Below, one piece after another: positions 17,413 through 24,542 of a stretch of 64,000 nucleotides of DNA; position 1 is the first letter of the stretch; every line of letters starts with the position of its first letter. Location: positions 1 to 64,000 of the forward strand of contig JAAXXS010000001.1 in NCBI GenBank assembly GCA_013334395.1. The letters are read 5' to 3'. The stretch is from Holophagaceae bacterium. GTDB lineage: Bacteria > Acidobacteriota > Holophagae > Holophagales > Holophagaceae. The notes beneath the pieces are model-generated. The model was not told the origin of the DNA. It ran no database searches and saw only the letters and a program-made list of their open reading frames with translations. The translations under genes and the position numbers were made by a program.

Positions 17413-18318
17413 TCAGGAGTGGCGGGGGTTGAACTCGGACCGACGGCGCTCGATCAGGGGCGGCAATCTGAGCGAGCCCGGGTTCTTCCGGCGCGTCGGT
17501 GCGGGGAGGTCTGCGGCGCCTGGCCTCTGCCAGGGACCCGGGCCCCCGGAGTCCAGGCCCGGCGGCCCGGGGTGGATCGACTCCTCGGCGTCGAGGAGTT
17601 CTGGGATCAGGGCCAGGAGTGCTTCGGCAGCGGGGCCCTGGGCCAGCCACGGGTTGAGGGCCGCATCCCGCCTGCTGCTGAATACATGGGTCGTACCTCC
17701 GTGCAGGGTCCGGGGGCAGCAGAGGTCCGGTGACAGGAAGTGGAGGGCTGCCGGCACCTTCAGGAGGGCCCTCAGCCGCCCTTCCGCTTCCCCCGGGCCC
17801 TCGCTGGTGGTGCCGAGCCAGACGTTGGGCGGCGGATATCCTTCCTGCCAGTCCTGGAGCCAGCGGAGGAACGGCTGCCCGGCGCCCCCCGTGGTCGCGA
17901 ACTGCTCGATTCGGGCCTGGTCCAGCACCGTCTGCAGCATGCCCATGATCAAGTCCGGTCGCCGGGTGAGGATCATCCAGGAGAGGTGGGGCGTCTCCCG
18001 CATGGTGTCGAGGGCGATGCGGCGGGCCCAGTCCAGCTCCCAGGCGTCCTCCCAGAACTCATTGAGCGAGTTCGTGAAGATTCGGATGCTGGAACCCTCC
18101 GCGATCCCCTGGTGCTCAAGGCAGAGGGCTTCGTAGCGCGCGGTCCCCAGGCGGAGCTGGTGCAGGGGCGGGGTGGCCCAGGAGGGCAGGGCCTCGCCTC
18201 CGTCGGGCTGCTGCAGGGCGCCGCCCAGGCTGGCCCCATACGGCTCGCTCAGGCTGGGGCGGCTGCGCCAGAAATCGATCCCATGTCCCTGCTGTTGGGA
18301 GGCGGAGGCGTCAGGCAT
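17413..18318 (-). CDS. DUF5131 (phage Gp37/Gp68)-like protein lacking the N-terminal cysteines
   Basis: Residues 75-230 of this 301-residue protein match the pattern of the Gp37/Gp68 family: RIFTNSLNEFWEDAW, then HLSWMILTRRPDLI and PPNVWLGTTSEG, then ALHFLSPDL. Canonical members begin with a Trp-rich segment and a cluster of three cysteines that looks like a radical-SAM-type Fe-S site. Here the N-terminus (DFWRSRPSLSEPYG) has no such cluster, so the protein is a divergent or inactivated member. The C-terminal 70 residues are Pro/Arg-rich and probably disordered. Its start lies within the end of the upstream gene (8-base overlap), pointing to translational coupling. The family has no settled function. 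Confidence 0.65.
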   Translation of the reverse strand: MPDASASQQQGHGIDFWRSRPSLSEPYGASLGGALQQPDGGEALPSWATPPLHQLRLGTARYEALCLEHQGIAEGSSIRIFTNSLNEFWEDAWELDWARRIALDTMRETPHLSWMILTRRPDLIMGMLQTVLDQARIEQFATTGGAGQPFLRWLQDWQEGYPPPNVWLGTTSEGPGEAEGRLRALLKVPAALHFLSPDLCCPRTLHGGTTHVFSSRRDAALNPWLAQGPAAEALLALIPELLDAEESIHPGPPGLDSGGPGPWQRPGAADLPAPTRRKNPGSLRLPPLIERRRSEFNPRHS

Positions 18319-18925
18319 GGCGGCCTCGAGGCGCCTCGTGGCCCGGCGCTTCCGGACCGGGCCGCCGGACCCCGGCGCGGGGCGCCGGGGCCGGCCTTGC
18401 AGGCAGGACGGAGGGGCTGTAGCGCCAGAGGCCTTGGCCCTGGGAGATCCCTCCTCCGGCGCTGTCCCCCCCCCAGCGCTCGGGCGCCAGCGGGAACATG
18501 CAGGACAGATGGTGAGCCTGCTCCACCGAGGAGAAGGCCAGCACCTGGGCGGCGGTCGGGGCGATGCGGCGGATCCGGTAGCCGGCGAGGACGGCGTCAT
18601 CCACCAGGGCCGGGAAGGCCAGGGCCACGAAGGAGGCCCGCGCACTGATCAGCCCCGCCAGCTCCTGGCGGAAGCGGAAGAGCGCGCCCTCCTTCTGGAA
18701 CTGCTGGATGAGGCAGCGGGAGGTCTGGTCCAGCCCGATCCAGGGCTCCTGGATGACGGCCCAGAGCGCGTGCTCGAGCTGCAGCCGGCCGGTGGTCTCA
18801 AGCTCGATCCCCTCGGCCAGGCACCACTCGGCAGTGGCCCTTCCGGGCTGGAGCTCCTGCCGGGCGTTGGCCTTGGTGGCCGGGGTCAGGTCTCTGAGCA
18901 CATAGAGGACGGGTGCGCTGCTCAT
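18311..18925 (-). CDS. Unknown 204-residue protein coupled to the DUF5131-like gene
   Basis: The ATG at 18925 has GAGGCAGCAG upstream. Residues 1-150 appear globular and helix-rich (RCLIQQFQKEGALFRFRQEL, ARASFVALAFPALVDDA); the last 50 are Pro/Arg/Gly-rich and probably unstructured. I recognise no family. The stop overlaps the start of the DUF5131-like gene by eight bases, and the gene follows the kinase-less PAS protein with an 89-base gap, so the three may form one transcript. Confidence 0.6.
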   Translation of the reverse strand: MSSAPVLYVLRDLTPATKANARQELQPGRATAEWCLAEGIELETTGRLQLEHALWAVIQEPWIGLDQTSRCLIQQFQKEGALFRFRQELAGLISARASFVALAFPALVDDAVLAGYRIRRIAPTAAQVLAFSSVEQAHHLSCMFPLAPERWGGDSAGGGISQGQGLWRYSPSVLPARPAPAPRAGVRRPGPEAPGHEAPRGRHA

Positions 18926-19014
18926 CTGCTGCCTCGCTGTCGCCGAGTGGGGGCGGGAAGCAGAAGGTAGATGCTCAGGCCCGGGACGGCCATTCCCAGA
19001 AAGGCGTACTGGGA

Positions 19015-20025
19015 CTAATCAAAAACGTGTAGCTTCCGCTCGAGTTCCTTGCCCAGGGTGTTGTCCACCACCGTGGAGAGGGAGTGGAGGAACCTGCCCT
19101 CGCCGTCCAGCTTGGCGTCGGCGCTGACCAGGGCCGGGAACTCGGAGCCGTCCTTGCGCCTGAAGTCCGCCTCCACATGCCGGAGATGGCCGGTCCGCAG
19201 GAACTCGGGATGGAGCTCCTGGAACAAGGCCCAGCTTGTTTCGGTGAGCAGGTCCCGGATGCGCAGGCGGCCGACCACCTCCTCCCGGGTGTAGCCCAGC
19301 ATCTGCAACTCGGTGTCGTTCATGGCGATCACGTTGCCTTCGCGGTCCAGGCAGTCGTAGCCGCAGGGGGCCTGATTCCAGAGGTCGGCGTATTCAGCGG
19401 TTCGGACCGCCAGCTCCCCTGTGCGCTCGCGGATGAGCTCTTCGAGGTGGACCCGCTGGTCCTCCTGCAGCCGCTGGGCCTGGTGGCGCTCGGTGATGTC
19501 GGTCAGGGCGATCAGGCGCTCATGGTTCGCTCCCGGGATGATCTCCTCCACGCGGATCCAGGTCACAGCGCCATTGGTGGGCAGCAGCGCCAGCTCACAG
19601 GCCCTGGGGGCGCTTTCGGAGGCAGGCTCGGCCAGGTGCTCCAGGAAGCGGACGCGGCTCGGTGCGTCCAGCAGGCGGGGGAACGAGCGGCCCTGCAGCC
19701 GGCCTCGGTAGACGCCCAGGAGTGACCCGGCCATGAGGTTGGCCCGGCGGATGAGGCCGCTCCCATCCAGCGTGAGGAGGCCGACGGGCGCGAAGTCGTA
19801 GAGGTTCGTGTATTCCTCAAGGACGGTGATCAGCTCTTCGCGCGTCTCGATCAGCTCCTCGTTCTGCAGCTCCAGCTCGATCTGGTGGACTTGCAGTTCA
19901 TGGACCAGACGCAACGCCGACAGCTCGGCCAGTGTCCCCGGGGGGCGCTGCTGCTCGGTCAGCAGCGCCTCCGCCTTCTTCCTGCAGAGCCTCGGACGCC
20001 AGGGTTTGCGTGCGGGTGGGCACAT
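19015..20025 (-). CDS. PAS-PAS protein without a kinase domain, paralogue of the downstream-strand NarL-type kinase
   Basis: The 336-residue product matches the N-terminal half of the kinase at 20843-22552 segment by segment: a helix (RLVHELQVHQIELELQNEEL), a first PAS (FAPVGLLTLDGSG), a linker, a second PAS (APCGYDCLDREGN, GYTREEVVGRLRIRDLL) and the closing STVVDNTL. The kinase continues there into its HisKA_3 region, but this protein stops nine residues later (LHVFD). It therefore senses and dimerises but cannot phosphorylate. It may form mixed dimers with the kinase or feed another partner. It lies 176 bases after the response-regulator gene on the same strand. ATG 20025 was taken; the start is not strongly marked. 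Confidence 0.8.
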   Translation of the reverse strand: MCPPARKPWRPRLCRKKAEALLTEQQRPPGTLAELSALRLVHELQVHQIELELQNEELIETREELITVLEEYTNLYDFAPVGLLTLDGSGLIRRANLMAGSLLGVYRGRLQGRSFPRLLDAPSRVRFLEHLAEPASESAPRACELALLPTNGAVTWIRVEEIIPGANHERLIALTDITERHQAQRLQEDQRVHLEELIRERTGELAVRTAEYADLWNQAPCGYDCLDREGNVIAMNDTELQMLGYTREEVVGRLRIRDLLTETSWALFQELHPEFLRTGHLRHVEADFRRKDGSEFPALVSADAKLDGEGRFLHSLSTVVDNTLGKELERKLHVFD

Positions 20026-20201
20026 CCTCAGATTCTCCAGGCACTTTGGGGATGATCACGGGGCGAGAATCACAGGACAGGCTGATTTCCAACAGGATAG
20101 GCACGAATCCGTTGCCCTGCGGGCAAATTCTCAATCTCGACCGAAAGCCATGGTGATCTTTCCTGGCCGTCCCCCGCCTGGCGGCAGGGGCTCCTCGCTG
20201 C

Positions 20202-20846
20202 TCAGATCGAGGCCAATCCCTCGCGGATGGCATAGCGGGTCAGCTCAGCGGTGGTGTGGAGATCGAGCTTCGCCTTGATCTTCCGGCGATAGACCTCCAC
20301 GGTGGCGGCGGAGATCCCCAGCTCCTCGGCGATCTGGAGCGAGCGCTGGCCTTCCGCCAGGAGCCTCAGGACTTGCTGCTCCCGGTTTGTGAGGACCGTC
20401 ACGGGCGGGCTGGGGGTGCCGCCGCCGGAAGGGGCCTTGCCCAGCAGCGCCTGGGTGGACTCGGCGCAGAGGTAGTTGCGTCCGCTGACCACGGCGTGGA
20501 TGCCCCGGATGAGGTCCTCCGAGCCGGCGGACTTCACGATGTAGCCCTTGGCGCCGGTCTTGAGCATCTCCCCGATGAAGACCTTGTCCGCATAGCCGGT
20601 CAGAGCGATGATCTGCAGCGCGGGGTAGAGGCGGTGGAGCCTGCTCGCCACCTCGATGCCGTTGGAGTCCGGCAGGGCGATGTCGAGCAGGAGCACCTCG
20701 GGCTGCACCTGCGCCACCATGGCCATGGTCTCGTGTCCGCTGCTGGCTTCTCCGACGATCTCCAGATCGGGTTCCTTGGCCAGGGCCATCCGGAGGGACT
20801 CCCGGAACATGCGGTGGTCATCGGCCAGCGCCAGGCGGATGGTCAT
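20202..20846 (-). CDS. NarL/FixJ-family response regulator
   Basis: The 214-residue regulator has a receiver domain (LALADDHRMFRES; phospho-acceptor Asp in LLLDIALPDS; Lys in YIVKSAGS) and a C-terminal LuxR helix-turn-helix (LTNREQQVLRLLAEGQ, then ISAATVEVYRRKIKAKL). It binds DNA as a dimer when phosphorylated. Its ATG overlaps the stop of the cognate kinase gene by four bases, making the pair unambiguous. Target promoters cannot be read directly. Confidence 0.92.
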   Translation of the reverse strand: MTIRLALADDHRMFRESLRMALAKEPDLEIVGEASSGHETMAMVAQVQPEVLLLDIALPDSNGIEVASRLHRLYPALQIIALTGYADKVFIGEMLKTGAKGYIVKSAGSEDLIRGIHAVVSGRNYLCAESTQALLGKAPSGGGTPSPPVTVLTNREQQVLRLLAEGQRSLQIAEELGISAATVEVYRRKIKAKLDLHTTAELTRYAIREGLASI

Positions 20847-22552
20847 GGGGCCTCCCTGGCGTCTTCCGCTTCCACGGGCAGGCTCAGGGTGACGGTCCAG
20901 CCGTCCCCGGGGTTCCGGCGGGCGCTCAGCTCGCCCCCCAGCTGCAGGAGGCGCTCCCGGATGCTCCGGAGGCCGAAGCCCTTGGTCCTCCGCAGGATCA
21001 GGTCCAGATCCTCGATGCCCTGGCCCTTGTCGTCCACCTGGATGACCAGGCGCCGCTCCTTGATGGCTGCGCTCAGCACGGCGGTCTTGCCGCCCGAGTG
21101 CTTGGCCACGTTGATCAGCAGCTCCCGCGCGGCCCGGAACAGGAAGGTCGAGAGGTTGGGACTCAGCGGCTTGGGCGAGCCATCATCCACGATCTCCACG
21201 CGGAGTCCGTAGGTCTGCTCCATCTCTTCGCCGAGCCAGAGCAGCGCGCTGACCAGACCGAGGGTCTCCAGCACCGGCGGGCTCAGCTGGGTCGTGAGCG
21301 ACCGCACGCTGCGGCTGGCCTTGGCCAGGGTCGCCTTCATCTGGGCCAGCAGGGGCTGGCGCTCGGTGGAGGTCTCGGTCCTCCCCAGCATGTCCAGCTG
21401 GTGGGAGATCATGTGCAGCAGCTGGCCCAGGTCGTCATGCAGGTCATGGGCAATGGCCCGCCGCTCCCGCTCTTCCGCCACCGTGGTCTCCACCGCGAGG
21501 CGCCGCACCAGCCGGGTGCGCTCGAGGACCTGACGCTCCAGCTCCTCATGGGAGGCCCGTCGCTTCAGCTCCGCCTCCTTCCGGAGGGTGTTGTCCACCA
21601 CCGTGGAGAGGGTGCAGAGGAGCTTCCCGGTGGCATCCAGCTTGGCGTCGGCGCTGACCAGGGCTGGAAACACCGAGCCGTCCCGGCGCTTGAGATTGGT
21701 CTCGACGTCACGGACGAAACCGGCCTCCAGGAAGGCGGGGAACTCCACGCGGAACCTCTCGCAGGACACCTCATCGAGCAGATCGCGGATGTTCATCCGG
21801 CCGACGACCTCCTCGCGGGTGTAGCCCACCATCCTGAGCATGGTGTCGTTGATTGCGAGGATGGTGCCCAGGGCGTCCAGGGAGTGGTAGCCACAGGGGG
21901 CGCGGTTGTAGAGGTCCGCATACTCCGTGTTGCGGACTTCTAGATCCCGCGTACGCTCGGAGACGAGCCGCTCCAGCTGCTCCTGGTGGTTCTTCAGGAA
22001 GGCATGGGCCTCCCGGGTCTCGCTGATATCGATCAGGGCCACCTGGCCTTCCTGGTCCGAGGCGGAGAAGGTGGCCTCCAGGCGGATCCATGCGGCGCCG
22101 GCGCCCGGGGCCAGGGCCAGCTCGCAGGTGCCGGGTCCCTTTCCGCTGAAGTGCGCGGCCAGGAACTCCGAGAACTGCTTGCGGCTGCCGGGGTCCAGCA
22201 GCCGGGGCAGAGAGCGGCCCGAAAGGCGGCCCCGGTCCACCCTGAGGAGAGTGGCGGCCATGAGGTTGGCCCGCCGGATGATGCCGCCCGCATCCAGCGT
22301 GAGGTAGCCCACCGGCGCGAAGTTGTAGAGGTCCGTGAACTCCGTGAGCAGCGTCGCCAGCCGCTCCCGGGTCTCCATGAGCTCGGTATTCTGCATCTCC
22401 AGCTCGATCTGATGGATCTGCAACTCGTGGAGCAGCCGCAGGGCCTGGACCTCCGTGACAGGACCCCCGCCCCGGTCTTGGGTGGTCAACAGCTTTTCCG
22501 CCCGTTTCCTGAAGGGGGCCGAATCCCGAGGGAATCGCGCTACCGAGGACAT
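20843..22552 (-). CDS. NarL-type sensor histidine kinase (PAS-PAS-HisKA_3-HATPase)
   Basis: From ATG 22552, with GGAAGG seven bases upstream, the product is 569 residues and cytosolic. It has an N-terminal helix (LLHELQIHQIELEMQN), two PAS domains (about 70-175 and 215-320), a HisKA_3 region with the phosphorylatable His in AIAHDLHDDLGQLLH, and an ATPase domain (AARELLINVAKHSG, DDKGQGI, GFGLRSIRERL). The response regulator overlaps its stop. The PAS half has a near-duplicate lacking the kinase part at 19015-20025. An in-frame TTG at 22597 gives a longer version but lacks a comparable ribosome site. Confidence 0.9.
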   Translation of the reverse strand: MSSVARFPRDSAPFRKRAEKLLTTQDRGGGPVTEVQALRLLHELQIHQIELEMQNTELMETRERLATLLTEFTDLYNFAPVGYLTLDAGGIIRRANLMAATLLRVDRGRLSGRSLPRLLDPGSRKQFSEFLAAHFSGKGPGTCELALAPGAGAAWIRLEATFSASDQEGQVALIDISETREAHAFLKNHQEQLERLVSERTRDLEVRNTEYADLYNRAPCGYHSLDALGTILAINDTMLRMVGYTREEVVGRMNIRDLLDEVSCERFRVEFPAFLEAGFVRDVETNLKRRDGSVFPALVSADAKLDATGKLLCTLSTVVDNTLRKEAELKRRASHEELERQVLERTRLVRRLAVETTVAEERERRAIAHDLHDDLGQLLHMISHQLDMLGRTETSTERQPLLAQMKATLAKASRSVRSLTTQLSPPVLETLGLVSALLWLGEEMEQTYGLRVEIVDDGSPKPLSPNLSTFLFRAARELLINVAKHSGGKTAVLSAAIKERRLVIQVDDKGQGIEDLDLILRRTKGFGLRSIRERLLQLGGELSARRNPGDGWTVTLSLPVEAEDAREAP

Positions 22553-22773
22553 GGACGGACCTTCCGGGAGATGGGACAGCTGCTGATGGAAACCCAATTA
22601 GCCTTGGTGAGCATCAGGATAAGCCAAAAAACACACGGGATAAGGTGCTGGTCAGAATAAATTACTAGTACATACGGTATGCCATTTTTTGCCTATGGGG
22701 AGAGACCTCCCCACCAGCCCTGGAGGTCCCAGCCTTGGCCAACGGTGGCACTCGGCCGGTCAGGGGCCCTCGG

Positions 22774-23910
22774 TCAGCCCCAGATGGGCGCCAGGGTGTC
22801 CAGCAGGCGGGCGACGATGTCCCGGTTGCGGCGGGTCCGGGCTTCGCGGCCCGAGAGCAGGGGAAAGGCGGGATCGGGATCGTGCAGATGTTGACCGAGC
22901 TCGGGCCCCAGGGTGTCCTTCCAGCGCGCCACCCAGTCGGGCGGCAGGTCCTGGGGCAGGGGGAGGTCCATGACGATGTGGGTGAGGATGGTCCAGACCC
23001 GGGCCACCACCTGGGCCTCGTAGCCGCCCCCGAGAGTGAGCAGCAGCCGGTCCTCGGCGTGGGTTTCAGCCAGCTGCAGGATACGGCGGAACAGGGTCTC
23101 GAAGGTCTGGGTGGTCAGGGCCAGGTCGCCGAGGGGGTCGGAGAAGTGGGCGTCCGCACCGGCCTGCACCACCAGCACCTGGGGCTTGAACCAGGCCAGG
23201 GCCCTGGGCACCACGGCCTCGAAGGCTTCCAGGTAGTCCTCGGCGCCAGTGAAAGGCTCGAAGGGGATATTCACGGAGGTGCCGGGCGCGCGGGGGCTGC
23301 CCGTCTCCTGGATGTGGCCGGTGCCGGGGTAGAGGTAGTGGCCGGACTCGTGGAGGCTGATGGTCAGGACCTGGTCGTGGTTGTAGAAGAGGTTCTGGAC
23401 GCCATCCCCGTGGTGGAGATCGATGTCCAGGTAGGCCACCCGGAGGCCACGATCGACCAGGGCCTGGATGGCCACGGCCAGGTCGTTGTAAAGGCAGAAG
23501 CCCTCCGCACGGTCCCGCTGGGCGTGGTGCAGCCCACCGCCCAGCTGCAGCACGCGGCACTCTGGGCCGTCCAGGAGCAGGCGCGCCCCGTGGAGGGTGC
23601 CGCCCACCAGCCACCGGGCGGCCTGGTCCATGCCCGGGAAGATGGGGTTGTCCGGCGTGCCCAGGCCATAGGGTTCCCCCTGGGCTGCGTTGGCCTCGCC
23701 CCGGTCCAGGGCTTCAACCATGGCCACGTAGTCCTCGGCATGGACCGAGAGGATCTCCTCCCGGGTGGCGGAAGGCGGCGCGATGGGGTCCACCGGGCAG
23801 CCCAGGCTGCGCAGCAGGTCCAGCAGCATCCCCAGCCGCGACGGCGTGAAGGGGTGCTCGGGCCCGAAGTCGTACCCGGCGTAGTCCGGGCGGTGGATCA
23901 GTGTGGCCAT
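22774..23910 (-). CDS. acuC: AcuC-type histone-deacetylase-family lysine deacetylase
   Basis: This 378-residue arginase/deacetylase-fold enzyme keeps all catalytic elements: the His pair H128-H129 in GGLHHAQ, zinc ligands in LDIDLHHGDG (about D164 and H166), the third ligand Asp in GADAHFSDP, and the catalytic Tyr in LGGGYEAQ. In Bacillus, AcuC removes acetyl groups from acetyl-CoA synthetase. Here it is the last gene of a three-gene set with a CBS-ACT protein (AcuB type, overlapping by 13 bases) and a GNAT fusion protein, so it is probably the eraser of that acetylation module. Confidence 0.88.
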   Translation of the reverse strand: MATLIHRPDYAGYDFGPEHPFTPSRLGMLLDLLRSLGCPVDPIAPPSATREEILSVHAEDYVAMVEALDRGEANAAQGEPYGLGTPDNPIFPGMDQAARWLVGGTLHGARLLLDGPECRVLQLGGGLHHAQRDRAEGFCLYNDLAVAIQALVDRGLRVAYLDIDLHHGDGVQNLFYNHDQVLTISLHESGHYLYPGTGHIQETGSPRAPGTSVNIPFEPFTGAEDYLEAFEAVVPRALAWFKPQVLVVQAGADAHFSDPLGDLALTTQTFETLFRRILQLAETHAEDRLLLTLGGGYEAQVVARVWTILTHIVMDLPLPQDLPPDWVARWKDTLGPELGQHLHDPDPAFPLLSGREARTRRNRDIVARLLDTLAPIWG

Positions 23911-24527
23911 GGCTTCGGCAGGGGCCAGAGGACCTCGAAGTGGGCGGCGCGCATGGCTTCGGCCAGGGGCCGGGACTGGTTCGAGCCCACCCGCAGCACC
24001 GTGTGGACCGTGCCGTCCGGCGCGGGGGACGTCAGCAGGGAGTGGATGTTGACGTTGCGGTCCGCCATGAAGACCGTCAGTCGGGCCAGTTCGCCGGGGC
24101 GGTCCGCCAGGGCCACCTCCAGCCGCGAAGTGGGCTTGGTGAGGCCCGTGAGGTTGATGAGGGCGTCCAGCAGGTCCATGCCCGTGAGGATGCCCACCAG
24201 CTCGCTGCCATCCACCACGGGCAGGCAGCCGATCTTGTGCTCCCGCATGATCTTGGCGGCGTCCTCCACGGGATCCAGGGGATCGGCGGTGAGGACGTGG
24301 GTGCTCATGGCCAGGGTCACGGGGTCGCTGGCGGTGTGGGGGGTGGCGCAGAAGGAGCTGGTGGCGAAGCGGAGATCGCGGTCCGTGAGGATGCCCACCA
24401 CCCGGCCCCCGTCCACCACGGGCAGGTGCCGGTAGCCGTGGGCCTCGAAGAGGGCATAGGCCTCACCGAGCGTGGAGGTGAGGGAGAGCACGGTCACGGG
24501 ACTGTGCATCCTGTCTTTGACGAACAA
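23898..24527 (-). CDS. acuB: AcuB-type protein with two CBS domains and an ACT domain
   Basis: The 209-residue product has two CBS repeats, HGYRHLPVVDGGRVVGILTD and a second with KIGCLPVVDGSELVGILTG, then an ACT-like domain (about 140-205) starting LEVALADRPGELARLT. This is the AcuB layout. CBS pairs bind adenine nucleotides or SAM-type ligands and ACT domains bind small effectors, so a role reporting energy or amino-acid state to the acetylation enzymes is plausible. It sits between the GNAT fusion gene (15-base gap) and acuC (13-base overlap). A second CBS protein, without ACT, ends the liv operon 13 kb away. Confidence 0.85.
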   Translation of the reverse strand: MFVKDRMHSPVTVLSLTSTLGEAYALFEAHGYRHLPVVDGGRVVGILTDRDLRFATSSFCATPHTASDPVTLAMSTHVLTADPLDPVEDAAKIMREHKIGCLPVVDGSELVGILTGMDLLDALINLTGLTKPTSRLEVALADRPGELARLTVFMADRNVNIHSLLTSPAPDGTVHTVLRVGSNQSRPLAEAMRAAHFEVLWPLPKPWPH

Positions 24528-24542
24528 GGTGCCCTCCTCTGC

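Noticed and set aside
18922-18993. A 23-codon minus-strand frame (starting MAVPGLSIYLLLP) between the PAS protein and the 204-residue gene, its TGA overlapping the next ATG
   Set aside because: No clear ribosome site, very short, and composition could arise by chance. It also lies in frame after the PAS stop, so a read-through tail would be hydrophobic, but no support for read-through exists.
20173-20197. GC hairpin between the PAS copy and the response regulator
   Set aside because: Imperfect stem and no T-run, so not called a terminator.
22671-22681. CATAC-G-GTATG palindrome upstream of the NarL-type kinase
   Set aside because: Only five bases per arm and no second copy seen, so chance occurrence is likely.
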